NCBI RefSeq assembly: GCF_020184175.1 | Contig: NC_065530.1 | Location: 22,049,260-22,113,259 of the forward strand | Reading direction: 5' to 3' | Length of the DNA: 64,000 bases | DNA from: Aphis gossypii | Lineage: Eukaryota; Arthropoda; Insecta; Hemiptera; Aphididae | Shown here: piece after piece, positions 52,481 to 63,566 of the stretch | Layout of the letters: every line of letters starts with the position of its first letter | Position numbering within the stretch: the stretch's first letter is position 1 | Position numbers and translations under genes: made by a program | The notes under the pieces: model-generated | Seen by the model: the letters and a program-made list of their open reading frames with translations, nothing else | Databases searched by the model: none | What the model was told of the DNA's origin: nothing

Positions 52481-54780
52481 ACGTTTTTTTTTTTTCGTAT
52501 AATACCTATGTTGTTGTTTTTTATATTAGAGTTATTATTGTGTGTAGGTGGATACCTACGTCTTGTGTCTCTTCATACACAGCAAAATATGTAACATTAA
52601 TGTCGAGTAACTTAATATATTATACCATTATGTGATTATAATATTATACCGAACCGACGTCAACGGAAACGAAAACATGCAGTTGTACCTACGTTACCTA
52701 TATGTATAATTCGAAGCGATTTCGGCACTTTCGTCACACTATAATGTAATACGGCATTCTATATAATATTCAATATTCGTAGAAAAAATTATACGAACAC
52801 ACAATAATTATAATATAATATAGAAATACAGTAGTATAAACAAGGGTTGTAGAAAAACCCAAAGGACCTATATAATTATATGACAAACAAAAACAATAAA
52901 CAAAAAAAAAATTGTATTTTATAAATAAGAAACATCACTGTATATTTCTGTAGGTATTCTTTAATTGTTTATAACGAGTAAATCACGATTAAATATTGTG
53001 GTTGACTTTTAATTTTTTATTATACATGGGGTGTAGACAATTCACTCATTTTTACCACTAGTTAAAAACATCATTTTTTTTTCATTTTTAAATTTTATTT
53101 ACTTTACAAAAAATTAAATTCTCTCTGCATGTAAAGCCTTGCGATTTATGAGTAATATTAAATTATTTTTAAAAACAAGAAAAGTCTTAGCTACCTAGTA
53201 TCAAACATGTATTTTATATAGTCTAAAAAAACAGTAGGTACCCAGATTAGTGAATACACATCAACATTTTACTATTTGATAAGACAGCCTTCTAATAGAC
53301 TTATAATAAGTATAAAATATTAGCACCTCACCACCTCCATATATAATCTCTAGTTGCACCGATATAAATAAACTATACCTTTTACATGTTATAACTATAT
53401 AGATTTTATAAAGTGCAAAACGCTAAGATAAAATCATTTTACCATTTTTTACTTACCTACATCATATAAAACAATATTATTAATTCAATATTTGAGATAA
53501 TATATTATATGATAAAATAATGAATAACGCGCATAAAAAATAAATGTGTTTCCAAACCATATTATACATTTTTATAAACACCCACACTAATTGCTTTGCA
53601 ATTTAAGTTCGATCAAAAACTTAAGCATGTACACCTAGTAATCTAAAATTTAAAAAAAAAAATTGATTGGAAATAAAATTACAGTTATTTATTTCAGTTC
53701 TAACATAAACTTTCAGATAGACATGTACAGTAAAGTATAGACACTAACATAGTATTATAAATTTATAAGAACACAATTTAAACTTTAATTATTAGCTCAA
53801 AAAAAACACAAGAGTCAAGTTAGTCAAGTACTTGTAATGAATACTACAATGTATATTATGTTTAATGCCAACTAACAAATTATGGACTACGTTTTGATTA
53901 TTTAGGCTATTTTTACAGCTTTCTTACAACATAAACGTATAAATATTAAATACACATTAATAGATGATTCTATGTATCTAATATCTATATAAAAATATAC
54001 AATGTAGATTGTAGGTATCTAGAGTATTTTTAAAGTAATGTACTAAAATATTGAAATAATTTGTAACGAATATTTACTTTGTCAACATTATCTAATTAAT
54101 TACAAACATTTTCGATTTTTTGATTTTCAAATTTTTTTAGTTAAATAAATTTAAATATAATATAGATTACAAATAAAAACCTATAACTTACCTAATTACA
54201 AAATAGTACTTATACCTATACATTTGTATAGTTATTATAATATTAATAAATAAATAAAACCGTTTATCTTTTAATACTATGAACCATGAATGTGCTTTTG
54301 TGTTGTTTACACCTCAACAAATTCAATGGAAATGAAATCGTATTAGTAATTGATAATTTTTATTCTACACATCCTTGTTAATGTAGCAATGCAAATTCAA
54401 ATGCAATATAGCAACGTATAAAGGTAATAGGAAATTGTTTACCTAAATTCAATAATAAATATTTTAACTGGTTTGATGTATGATGTAATATCGTTAGAAT
54501 CTTTTTCTTAAAATACCTAACTTTCCAATCGTCAGTGATAAACAACATTATTTTCAAATTCACAATTATTATAGAAATACTCAATACAGATAAGTGCCAA
54601 TTATGTTAAATATAATAACAATTACATAATAATTTGTATTTTTTTAAATTTTAAAACTATAATTTTTCAATAAACAAATATGATTCCAAGTTTTACTACG
54701 CCGTCGAAAATATATACAAGTGGAATTATAAATACCTACATACAATGTATTCACTGCATACCTATATAGAAAAACGCATT

Positions 54781-54804
54781 TATATATATATATATATATA
54801 TATA
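54781..54804. repeat. (TA)n microsatellite
   Basis: About twelve TA units; a simple repeat. Confidence 0.9.
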
Positions 54805-57800
54805 CAAGTTAAGGATATATTAAAGCGTAATTGTGTTTCTTTTCTTATTTATATTCATAAAAACAATTTTCAAAAATTGTAAAATATTACAACATTTATT
54901 CAGACTTTTATTATAACAAATGTATAAAAATCTATAAGTATATTGCAAATATATTATATTTTAACATTTATATAATTTTAGATGACCGTCTGCAGTATAG
55001 AAAATAAGCTAAGACCACAAAAGTATTACGAAATATATTAAAATATTGTTGATTAGGTATTGCAGAAGGAAAATATAGAATAAAAACATAGTATTAGGCA
55101 TGTAAAATAAATGAAGAACTATTAACTAATAATGATAAACTAAAACAATACAATTGTAAATCATATTTACAAAAAGTGTAAAAGCTATCTTTTCATTGCT
55201 CGTACGCGCTCAAATATGGGAGACGAAAAGTGTTATTGAACATAAAAGTGTACTCCGTCTGAATTTAATGTTTTTCGTATTCAATATGTCTACAGTCAAT
55301 CATAAATGTCCATAACACACTTATACTCAAACAAATGGTTACTCCATATTTTTTTTCTCGGTCGTATATTTTTGTGCATGTATAACCAGGCGAACTTATC
55401 ATGCTCTCTGTACGGATAACATAGGTAGGTATAGGTACAGTTTATTGTCTATTGAGCTGTGGCCTGTGACTAGTGACTACATATATAAATATACTACGTA
55501 TTAAATTACTTATGTTGGGTGTCTAATTTGCTATAGATAGTTATAGGCATTTCTGGTAGTCTAGTCCAAAATAATATGTGTGTATTGGTATAGATATAGA
55601 ATGGTATACCTGCGTCCAAAAACGAATTGACATAATATACAACAGATGATTTTTCAAATTTAAACTAGACCAATTAATCAAAATTGTAATAATATATTTT
55701 TTTACTAACGAGGTTGAGAATATTTTGTCATTGAAATAATTTCAATTTTTAACTATGAGAAACGTTTTCTATCTTATACTTCGAAAATGTATAAAAAACA
55801 ATATTAATACGGTATAACTCCTGCTGCTTACCCCATAGTTGTATACTCATTGTACTAATTATATTATTCAAGGATGTGCAACTACCTTGTATTTGATTTA
55901 AACGTAAAATATGTTCATAAAAAATATGCGACATTGGCTCTGTGTGCTGTGCTACTTATTGACCAAATGGAATGTTATTTTCTTAATGGGTTTTACATAG
56001 GTCCCTGAATGATATTTATTATGTTTTGCTATAAATCTCATTAAATCATCGAGTAAAGTGAATTTTAAATACCAACTAAATAAATATTAAATATGCATTC
56101 TTTGCTTCGTAGCTAAACAATTATTACTCAATTATTTTTAAACTGGTAAAGTAAATATTTAACAGGGTAACGATAATGTAAATTAAAATACATTTATACA
56201 TCTTAATTCAAATGGTACTTTTTACTTGACATAAATATACGACAAATATAAGAATAAAACTCGTATAATGTAGAAAAAATAAATAAGTAACGCCAAATAC
56301 CTATCTAGTAGATAGGTAAATAAAAATATTAATAACGCCGAGATTTATTCCATGCAACGATGAATAACTTTAATATTATGAAAATCGAATAAATAAAATA
56401 TACTAGTCGATAGTTCATTTTCTATAGGAAGGCAAATATAATTCATGGCTACAGAGATACGATTTCAAAAGATAATATTATTTTATATATTTCATTTTTA
56501 TTACAAAAACGAACTTGCGCTCAAGTAAATATGGTATGACATAATGTGATAAAGCAACATTTGCTATCTTAAGAATTAATAGGTATTTATAACTGAATTT
56601 ATATAATGAGGAAAGAGTGGTCCTCATTTGCTAATTTCATTAATATATTATATTAATATTTATGATTTATCGTGGTATTAAACGATTTTTAATAAAATAC
56701 AGCATCTATTAACAATATTAACAGAAATTCATAACACAAACAACATTTGTAATTATTCCTAAGTAAATAATTAAAATTTAATATAAAACTTTAATCACCA
56801 AACACAGATACCCAAGTATGATCTTATGTTTTTCGTTGACAAGTTTCTATTTAATAAGGCATAAAACATACTTTACACCAATGTAGATATTCTTATAGGC
56901 TAACTTTTTTGTTGAGTTGTCTTTAAATTAGCTTTTTTTTTAACTGTAAGGTTTTTGATGGTGATATCATTAGGAACTTTTTTTTGCTTCGGCATCGAGG
57001 TCGATCTATTTATTTTTTTATTAAAAGTACTACTGCATTGAAGGAGAGTATGTCTGTCTAGAATTTTCTATTGTCAAAAAAGAAAAAAAAAGAAACGCAC
57101 AGCATTGTAAAACCAATGAGACAATGAATCAACGTACGCCGACCTTTTTTTTAATACTTATTTTAAGCAACGATTGAAATTTCTTCGAATTTTGCTATGA
57201 GTCTTCACTTATTATTTGGATATTTTTGTTTGCCATATAGTAAATTATTTATATTATTTCACTCGTTTATAACTATTTTAATAATAAAAATGTAAATTTT
57301 AAATCTCTCCCATATAGAAACAGCCTAATATTATGGGTTCAATTTTTTACATTATCCTGAGTTATTTCGGCTGAATTGATGTCTGAAGTTTGTTAACACC
57401 TAGGTTTTAATAAATTATTATAATTCAAAACCACTTTTAAAATTCATCTGAATTTGTTCAATAATTTCAAGGATTTAATTTAATTTAGTTAATTTGCTAA
57501 AGTACATTAAGTTTTTGGATGTTTTCTGTAAAAAATATATTTATAATAATTTTATGCATAATTACCTCTTTAAGTCCAATGTTCATTTTTCTGTCTGTGT
57601 AATATCTTGCTAAGTAATATTTTTTTACTACTTTAGAAACTATTTTCAAGAAAATAAAACACATAAAATCAAGAATAGGTAGTAAGATAAATAGCTCTTC
57701 ACAATTCATTGCATTGAATGTCCAGTGGTTTATGCCATTGATGTATATTTTTTTAAGTGAATCAATAAAACATATTATATTATAGATATAATATAAAAAA

Positions 57801-59067
57801 ATATTACAGGTGTCAGACAAAGAATTTATAAAAATCACTAGATAAGAATTACAATAATTTATATTACTATTTAAAAACTTTTGATTTAACCATATTAATA
57901 TACCTACTATCATCAAATTCATTTTTGTAAAAGATGTAAGTGTTTATTTCAATATACATTAAAATCTATTAAGTAATATATTAAGTGCTTGTTTAAATAG
58001 GTATATTAATCATATTCACATTAGCACCTTAACACGTGTACTTATTTTATAAATTCACTATTCTTATTAATTAATATATACCCTACATCAAATATTCGCT
58101 ATTATCTATATTTAATTTACAACTGTAGTATGGACAATAACGTAGGTATAGATTATTTATGGAGAGAGTTTGACTTTCAATTATCTGTAATGGCTAGGCT
58201 GTAATTGTCGTACATACCAAACACATTTTTGTAAAATTGTATCACTAAAATATTCATGTTCTGCCTTAAATCAAAGAGTATTCATTAAAATTCACCATTA
58301 TGTATTTTTATTTTTTTAATTAAAAATTATTTTTATTATTACTTATTTATTTACTAATTGGGATTTGGTAATGGTAAGAGAGTGAACCCCCAAACTTCCC
58401 CAACTACACCACTGATTATGAACCTATCAAGACATCACACATTAGGATGTTTATTATTATTAATATATTTATTAGGTTAAATTTAAACATCTAAATATAA
58501 TTATTTATTTACACTTAATAAGTAAATATTTAAAACATAATGACCATAGCAATAACATATTTAGGCAGTTTTTGATTTTTGTATAATGTATATTAAATAC
58601 TACTAATTGTTATGGTAATAAATATGTTGCAAAAAAACAATAAATATACAATTTACAAATTTCAATTGATTGGTAAAATAAAATCAATAATTAATTTTAG
58701 ATTGACAGTTGAATGAAATGAAATACATTTTGAAACAACTGAAAATATGCATTATTTTTTTTTTATCTCCAAATAGTAATTAATATTTTACATACTTGGA
58801 TCGTGATATGTTAGATTAAATATTATTTATTTGTAACTATGATGTAGTAGAATTTTCTAAATTCTTAAATGGTAAATTTATGAAAAATAATAGTAAATAA
58901 TATCTGAAGAAAAATTTACTGTTTAAAATATTTGTATTTTTCAGAATAAAAATCTTAAACACAAGTAAAACATTTTTACACTCACATTGTATTTAACAGT
59001 AGTACAAATGCATGTATTATCTGTAGTTAACAAATACAACAGAATGTAAACACAATAAACATTAATA

Positions 59068-59073
59068 TTTAAT
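59068..59073 (-). terminator. Possible poly(A) signal of XPNPEP3
   Basis: ATTAAA on the minus strand, about 165 bp after the XPNPEP3 stop codon; no AATAAA lies closer. It is weak evidence in AT-rich sequence. Confidence 0.25.
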
Positions 59074-59237
59074 ACATAATATTATTTCAACAGGACACAG
59101 CCAACATTTACTTTAAAAATTCGTCATAATTTTCATTAAATAATTAGTAAAAAGAAAAAAAAGAAAGGGACTTAAATATAATAAGGTATAACAACAATAT
59201 AGTATAAGAAACTAAAAACAATCAAACTCAACTTAAA

Positions 59238-59407
59238 TCATTTTGATTGATTATACATGATTTTTTCAATATCTTCTATTTCTTTAGGACAATCTTCACT
59301 TAACACCTCAATACTGTTTTCAGTAATCAACACATCATCTTCTATTCGTATACCCAATCCAAGGAATTCTTCATGAACTCTTATATTATTTTTACTTACA
59401 TAAACAC
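59238..59407 (-). CDS. XPNPEP3: XPNPEP3 exon 8 (last metal ligand, stop)
   Basis: The acceptor is ATTTTAG; 170 nt. It encodes GVYVSKNNIRVHEEFLGLG, IRIEDDVLIT with metal ligand Glu465, and an acidic C-terminus ending MYNQSK before TGA. Confidence 0.97.
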
Positions 59408-61399
59408 CTAAAATAAATAATTTTAAAATAGCATTATACATTTTATGGAAAGTTTAAAAAAATGTTAGAACATTACAACTAACCTGGTTCTACTGTGATG
59501 ATAAAACCAGGCTCTGTCTTAATACTTTTTTTGACTGTACCAATATCATGTACATCCATCCCCAAATAATGACTAACATGATGAGGGCACAATGCACGGG
59601 CCAACTAAAAATGTCAATAACCTATTTTACTCCAGTATCTTACAATTTTGTTGTAACAAAAAAGTCCAAAACATTTTTAAATACCTACCATATTTAACTC
59701 TGAAGGATCAACATTTTTTTTAAACACATGGGCTGCTGCCAAGGCTTTTCCTAATTTAAAACACATGGCTTCATACAATGTGTCTAATGATGGACGTTCT
59801 TGACACATGTCAATCAATTCTTTTTGAACACATAGAGTAGCTTCATATAATGTCTTTTGAGCGTCAGAAAACCATCCACTTGCTGGCCATGTCCGAGATA
59901 TATCACTCGAGTATCCATGATATTCACAGCCTAATTAATCACATATGGTTAATTGTTGTTAATACTATTGAAACTTAAGATAATAACTATGGATATTAAA
60001 ATTGTAACTATATCATAGACACTAAACATAATATGGAACAAAATAAATTGTACATGAATATTAATTTGATCTCACCAGCATCCACAAGAATTAAATCTCC
60101 ATCCTTGATTTTTTGTTTATTGTCAATGTAATGCAATGTATTAGCATTATTTCCAGTGGCAACCACTGGAGGATAAGCTAGATATTCAGCTCCACCCATT
60201 CGACATTCATAGTCTAGTGTAGCATACAGTTTATGTTCCGTAGACCCTGGTTTTGTTGACATCATTGCTTTAATAAATGCTTTAGAAGCTATTTGACAAC
60301 TTTGTCGCATTAACCTTTGTTCAGCTAATGACTTATACAAGCGTAATTTGTGACAATGCTCGACCAAACTATCATCTAACTGCCAAAAAAAAATAAATAA
60401 AAATAAGTATATAAAATTCAGAAACCTTCAAAATTTAAATAAAAGATAATTTATTAAATAACAGAAAATAATAATAAATAATAAAAGATAATGATCAGTC
60501 GTCAATTACCTAAGATGAACTCACATAAATTGAATTTTCTGCAGCAGCATTATTAACAGTCCTATCAACAATACTTTGGACTTTTTGCTTTTGATTGTAC
60601 CATATAACACAATTATTATGCCCTTTAAGTTCAGACATTATGAATTCTGAAAGCTGTGGTAATGTTTTGCCATCATCAACACCAAAAATTAATGGTGCAC
60701 ACTCAGCTTCTGCAAACAAAATATTCTTAACAGTTACACGAACTGTTAACTATATTGCAATCACCTACTTGTACTAGGTCCATTCCACAACTCAGACTGA
60801 GGATCATAAGGCTTAAGAAACAGAGTTGAAGTAAAGTTATCAACAGAATTACCACATATAACCAAAGCACAGTCAGTTTCTTGGCATCCACTAAAATATA
60901 AAAAATCTGTATTTTGTCTAAACGGATATGGAATATGGTCAGACATATATTGCCTAATAGCTGACGGTATAACAATTACGTGGTAAAAATCTTTCCTCGT
61001 ACTCAATACAGATTCTATTAAATTGCGCCTTCTAATCATAAATTCTTCTTTTTGTATACCGGGGACAAGCTGAAATATATAATTTAATTATACTATTTCA
61101 ATAAGTTTACTCTACACAATTATTTTTTTTAAAAACTCACTTCACCCTTCATCACTAAATGGGGATGAGATTCCTCTGTTGGTTGACCACAAACTAATGG
61201 TGTTTTAACTATATTTTTCATACTCATCTGGTGTATACATCTACTATTTGACCAAAATTCTGTCAATTTCCCTGCATCAAAATGTCACACATATTATGTT
61301 TGTAACATTTAATGAAAACAATTTTTTGAAAAAAAAAAACTATTTAATTTTCTCACCTGCATAACTACTCAAACACAATAAACGGGTATGAGGATACAT
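59238..61399 (-). CDS. XPNPEP3: Mitochondrial Xaa-Pro aminopeptidase 3 (XPNPEP3/Icp55 type), complete
   Basis: A metallopeptidase of family M24B that removes N-terminal residues, preferring a following Pro; in mitochondria its orthologues trim one residue from imported proteins after MPP cleavage. Eight exons join in phase: 61357-61399, 61141-61271, 60769-61069, 60525-60709, 60076-60379, 59689-59930, 59484-59604, 59238-59407, giving 498 residues (the family is about 500). The N-terminus is rich in Arg, Ser and Leu with no early acidic residue, as in a mitochondrial presequence. The aminopeptidase-P N-domain (about 55-190) includes GELVPGI, RRRNL and SELWNGP. The pita-bread domain has all metal ligands: Asp320 (VDAG), Asp331 (GYSSDISRTWP), His414 (HHVSHYLGMDVHD), Glu441 (VEPG) and Glu465 (IRIEDD), plus catalytic His410 and His421. 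It looks intact. Cytosolic XPNPEP1 is excluded by its different architecture. Confidence 0.96.
59484..59604 (-). CDS. XPNPEP3: XPNPEP3 exon 7 (catalytic His and Glu)
   Basis: The borders are acceptor TTTTTAG and donor GTTAGT (a weaker but valid donor); 121 nt, phase 0 to 1. It encodes PHHVSHYLGMDVHD, with His410, His414 (metal) and His421, and ends FIITVEPG with metal ligand Glu441. Confidence 0.97.
59689..59930 (-). CDS. XPNPEP3: XPNPEP3 exon 6 (second metal Asp)
   Basis: The borders are acceptor AATTAG and donor GTAGGT; 242 nt, phase 1 to 0. It encodes CEYHGYSSDISRTWPASGWF with metal ligand Asp331, then a helical region with TLYEATLCVQKELIDMC and KLGKALAAAHVF. Confidence 0.97.
60076..60379 (-). 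CDS. XPNPEP3: XPNPEP3 exon 5 (start of catalytic domain)
   Basis: The borders are acceptor TTTGGCAG and donor GTGAGA; 304 nt, phase 0 to 1. It encodes KLRLYKSLAEQRLMRQ, the GGAEYLAYPPVVATGNNANTLHY substrate-pocket region, and DGDLILVDAG with the first metal-binding Asp (320). Confidence 0.97.
60525..60709 (-). CDS. XPNPEP3: XPNPEP3 exon 4
   Basis: The borders are acceptor TTTGCAG and donor GTGAGT; 185 nt, phase 1 to 0. It encodes the linker of the N-domain with CAPLIFGVDDGKTL and VNNAAAENSIY. A second GT (TTAG|GTAATT) lies beyond an in-frame TAG, so the upstream donor is the coding one. Confidence 0.95.
60769..61069 (-). CDS. XPNPEP3: XPNPEP3 exon 3 (AMP_N domain)
   Basis: The acceptor is ATTTCAG; 301 nt, phase 0 to 1. 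It encodes LVPGIQKEEF, RRRNL, YMSDHIPYPFRQNTDFLYF and the end SELWNGPST. The donor must be GTAGGT at 60768: the next GT four bases on (AG|GTGATT) would put the following exon out of frame with an immediate stop. Confidence 0.95.
61141..61271 (-). CDS. XPNPEP3: XPNPEP3 exon 2
   Basis: The borders are acceptor GATGCAG and donor GTGAGT; 131 nt, phase 1 to 0. It encodes residues 15-58, ending CGQPTEESHPHLVMKGE, which matches the conserved G-Q-P-x-x-x-S-H-P-H-L stretch of XPNPEP3 proteins just before the peptidase N-domain. Confidence 0.95.
61357..61399 (-). CDS. XPNPEP3: XPNPEP3 exon 1 (start, presequence)
   Basis: ATG at 61399-61397 (context AAAATGT) encodes MYPHTRLLCLSSYA and ends in phase 1 before the donor GTGAGA. 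It is the most upstream ATG in a frame continuous with exon 2, and the peptide is positively charged and Ser-rich as in a mitochondrial targeting sequence. Confidence 0.85.
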
Positions 61400-61700
61400 T
61401 TTGTATTAAATTTAATAAAAACAATACAATATTTAAAATCTATTGAAATTAACAAATTTAGACATTCAGTAAAAATTTTGAAAGTGATTCTTTTGAAAAA
61501 TCATATTGGCAAATGTAGTGTATCCAAACCAGCGAAAATATAATCGTAAAGCACAAATATTTTTTATCAACAGCACAGATATAGATAATAAACTAGATTG
61601 CTAACTAGTGATAATAGCCGACGCCAAAAAAGTCCTATTGGTTGTGGGCTCTGTTGTGTTATCATAATACAATACGATAAATGTGATACCTAATTTTAAA
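61400..61700 (-). promoter_or_regulatory. XPNPEP3 upstream region with CCAAT box
   Basis: CCAAT occurs on the minus strand near 61640 (plus 'cctattggttg'), about 240 bp before the start codon, next to the least AT-rich part of this flank. There is no TATA box at a sensible distance, as expected for a housekeeping gene. Confidence 0.3.
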
Positions 61701-61873
61701 TATATCATTTGGCGGGTATTTCATGTCACATACTCGCATCACACATATTAATATTATGTTATACAAAAACATATAATGTAAAATAAGTTATACACAAATA
61801 AAATTAATTAAAATTTAGTAAAAATATGCTTGTATAAAATAATAAGATATAATTATTATAATAATAAGCAATA

Positions 61874-61881
61874 TTAGATAG
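61874..61881. repeat. Left target-site duplication of the MITE
   Basis: TTAGATAG directly precedes the CAGTGGCG terminus and matches 62157-62164 at seven of eight bases. Confidence 0.7.
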
Positions 61882-62156
61882 CAGTGGCGTAGCCATGACA
61901 AAAAATATATATATTGTCATGGGCGTAGTTATGAATATTAGTTGGGGAGCCGGGGGGCAAGTATATATAGGTAGTAATTAGTAATTAATTTCAGTAAATG
62001 AAAATAATAAAATATATTATACAATACAGAACTTAATACTATACAACTTCTTATACAACTTCAATATATTGTTTTTTTAAATTACCAAATTTTGTTTAAA
62101 AGTTAATTTTCAAAGTGGGTTGGGGGGCAAGCGCCTCCTTTGCAACTACGCTACTG
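61882..62156. mobile_element. hAT-like MITE, non-autonomous
   Basis: The element begins CAGTGGCGTAG and ends CTACGCTACTG; these termini are inverted copies with one mismatch. It is flanked by TTAGATAG (61874-61881) and TTTGATAG (62157-62164), an 8-bp target-site duplication with one difference, the size made by hAT transposases. The interior carries G runs ('ggggggcaag') and no transposase frame. It is 275 bp long and must have been moved by an enzyme encoded elsewhere. Confidence 0.75.
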
Positions 62157-62164
62157 TTTGATAG
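62157..62164. repeat. Right target-site duplication of the MITE
   Basis: TTTGATAG directly follows the CTACTG terminus; it differs from the left copy at one base, which suggests some age. Confidence 0.7.
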
Positions 62165-62341
62165 TGATATGTACAAAACAAAAATATGATCTAAAAATAA
62201 ACAACATCCATCACCATTTAATGTTTATAAAAACAAACAAATGAACATTGTATCTTGAATTTACTTTCACTTACAAATAAAAAAGTAGAAGTTACTTATT
62301 TTTACTCTAGATTGAACAAAGTACAATTTTAATTTAAAATA

Positions 62342-62443
62342 ATGCCACAAACTTGTTGTGTGCTTGGATGTGCTAATCGTTCTGGTCGTGACAAAGTGGT
62401 TAAGTGGTTAAGTACCAATAGTGATAGATCACCTGCTACATGA
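62342..62443 (+). pseudogene. THAP-type zinc-finger start, probably a fragment
   Basis: ATG opens 33 codons to TGA. The start, MPQTCCVLGCANRSGRDK, matches the N-terminal pattern of THAP domains (Met, Cys-x(2-4)-Cys, then N-R/K). The rest of the C2CH finger and its AVPTF box is missing, and the frame closes soon. A GTTAAG after RDKV could be a weak donor, but I find no second THAP exon downstream within 1.5 kb. THAP genes and THAP-containing transposases are numerous in aphids, so a decayed copy is the simplest reading. Confidence 0.45.
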
Positions 62444-62982
62444 ATGTACAAATTATGCAGGAATTAGTATATATATTTGGTTAAGAAAAGAGGATATTCA
62501 GTGACACAACTTTAAATTATAAAACTCATTAAATAGGTATGATTATATATAATATATACTATTTATTTAGAAGGCATATTGTATTTTAGGCAAGATAGGA
62601 TCTATTATAATAAACGATGATTGGAGGTGGAGATAAGAAGATCAAATTAATTTAATTTTTTTTTAATTTCTGTTAATTTAACAACTATCTTAACTCAATT
62701 TGATATTTATTTGTTGCAAACAAATAGTTAACAATTTTTAAATTAACATGAAATTAACTAATTCAATTTTCACTTAGGTTAATTTATTTTGTTTTCAATC
62801 AATTCCATTTTCACATGAAAATGATAATGAAAAAAAAATTATTTTAACATAGCTCAGTTTAAGAAAATCATGAACTTTCCAAACTTTGGTATATAGAAAT
62901 ATAACATATATTAAGCTACCCACTATCAGACACCAGAAAACCAAAAATGAGCATAGCCATACAATGTCCGTACACCCCGTGA

Positions 62983-63195
62983 CACGGATGTGTCTATTAT
63001 TCTAGTTATATCGGATTTTCAAATGTTCCAAATGGCTCATCAACAAGGAGGACTAACGCATCTTTTAACAATTATACAAAAATTTATTTCGACAGACCCC
63101 GTACCCCAGAAATAAAAAATAACATAACAAATTCAACAAAGTCTACGATTAATCATAATCATAATAATAATAAGCGTATTCAGGGCTGGGTGTGA
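62983..63195 (+). other. Open frame of 70 codons, unassigned
   Basis: The frame stays open after TGA at 62980 to TGA at 63193-63195, without an ATG near its start; a possible acceptor (ATTATTCTAG) ends at 63005. The peptide includes SYIGFSNVPNGSSTRRTNAS and YTKIYFDRPRTPE. Its 3' half overlaps the inverted-repeat cluster, so it may be part of a dispersed element. The family is not recognised. Confidence 0.2.
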
Positions 63196-63237
63196 TTACC
63201 ATTGTAATAATTATTATTAATATTATAACTATTTTTT

Positions 63238-63265
63238 ATTTCTGAGGCCCCGGTACCTCAGAAAT
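63238..63265. repeat. Hairpin with 10-bp perfect stem
   Basis: ATTTCTGAGG and CCTCAGAAAT surround an 8-nt loop (CCCCGGTA). It abuts the left arm of the longer inverted repeat and shares sequence with 63111-63124, so it is likely part of a mobile-element terminus. Confidence 0.75.
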
Positions 63266-63303
63266 CAAGAATAAAAAAAAATGTACACAGAAATAAGAAA
63301 TTT
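63261..63303. repeat. Left arm of a 43/44-bp inverted repeat
   Basis: This arm starts GAAATCAAGAAT, runs through an A tract and TGTACACA, and ends AAATAAGAAATTT. It is the near-perfect reverse complement of 63523-63566 (one substitution and a small A-tract length difference). The spacer is about 220 bp. Confidence 0.8.
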
Positions 63304-63522
63304 AATGCTAATTTCAATTACAATACTATTATTAATTATAATAATATTATATATGACTTTTGAAGATCAAAAATATCAACGAATTCCGGTAAGTCACAAC
63401 TGAAAATGTATTTCGTACGTCTGTAAGACAAACTTCCAAGCCCGTAGCAGTTGCACATACATTTAAGGATGTTTTAATTATTGTCGTATATGTACTTTTC
63501 AATCCATATACATCTACCTTTG

Positions 63523-63566
63523 AAATTTCTTATTTTTGTGTACATTTTTTTTTTATTCTTGATTTC
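63523..63566. repeat. Right arm of a 43/44-bp inverted repeat
   Basis: This arm starts AAATTTCTTATTT, runs through TGTGTACA and a T tract, and ends ATTCTTGATTTC. With the left arm it bounds a 306-bp segment of MITE-like form. No target-site duplication is obvious, so the superfamily is open. Confidence 0.8.

Larger units (their letters stand above)
52480..59237. other. Intergenic, nothing recognised
   Basis: AT-rich sequence downstream of XPNPEP3 with no supportable gene. The longest frame (57497-57922, minus) encodes mostly Ile, Asn, Leu, Tyr and Phe in AT-driven codons, with no domain. A TA run lies at 54781-54804. Confidence 0.6.

Noticed and set aside
57497..57922. 141-codon minus-strand frame
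   Set aside because: AT-driven codons (Ile, Asn, Leu, Tyr, Phe), no domain, no GC shift and no splice context; chance is the simplest reading.
63353..63394. ATG with 12 open codons before a GTAAGT donor
   Set aside because: It lies within the inverted-repeat spacer, with no downstream exon in the window and no recognisable peptide; probably chance.
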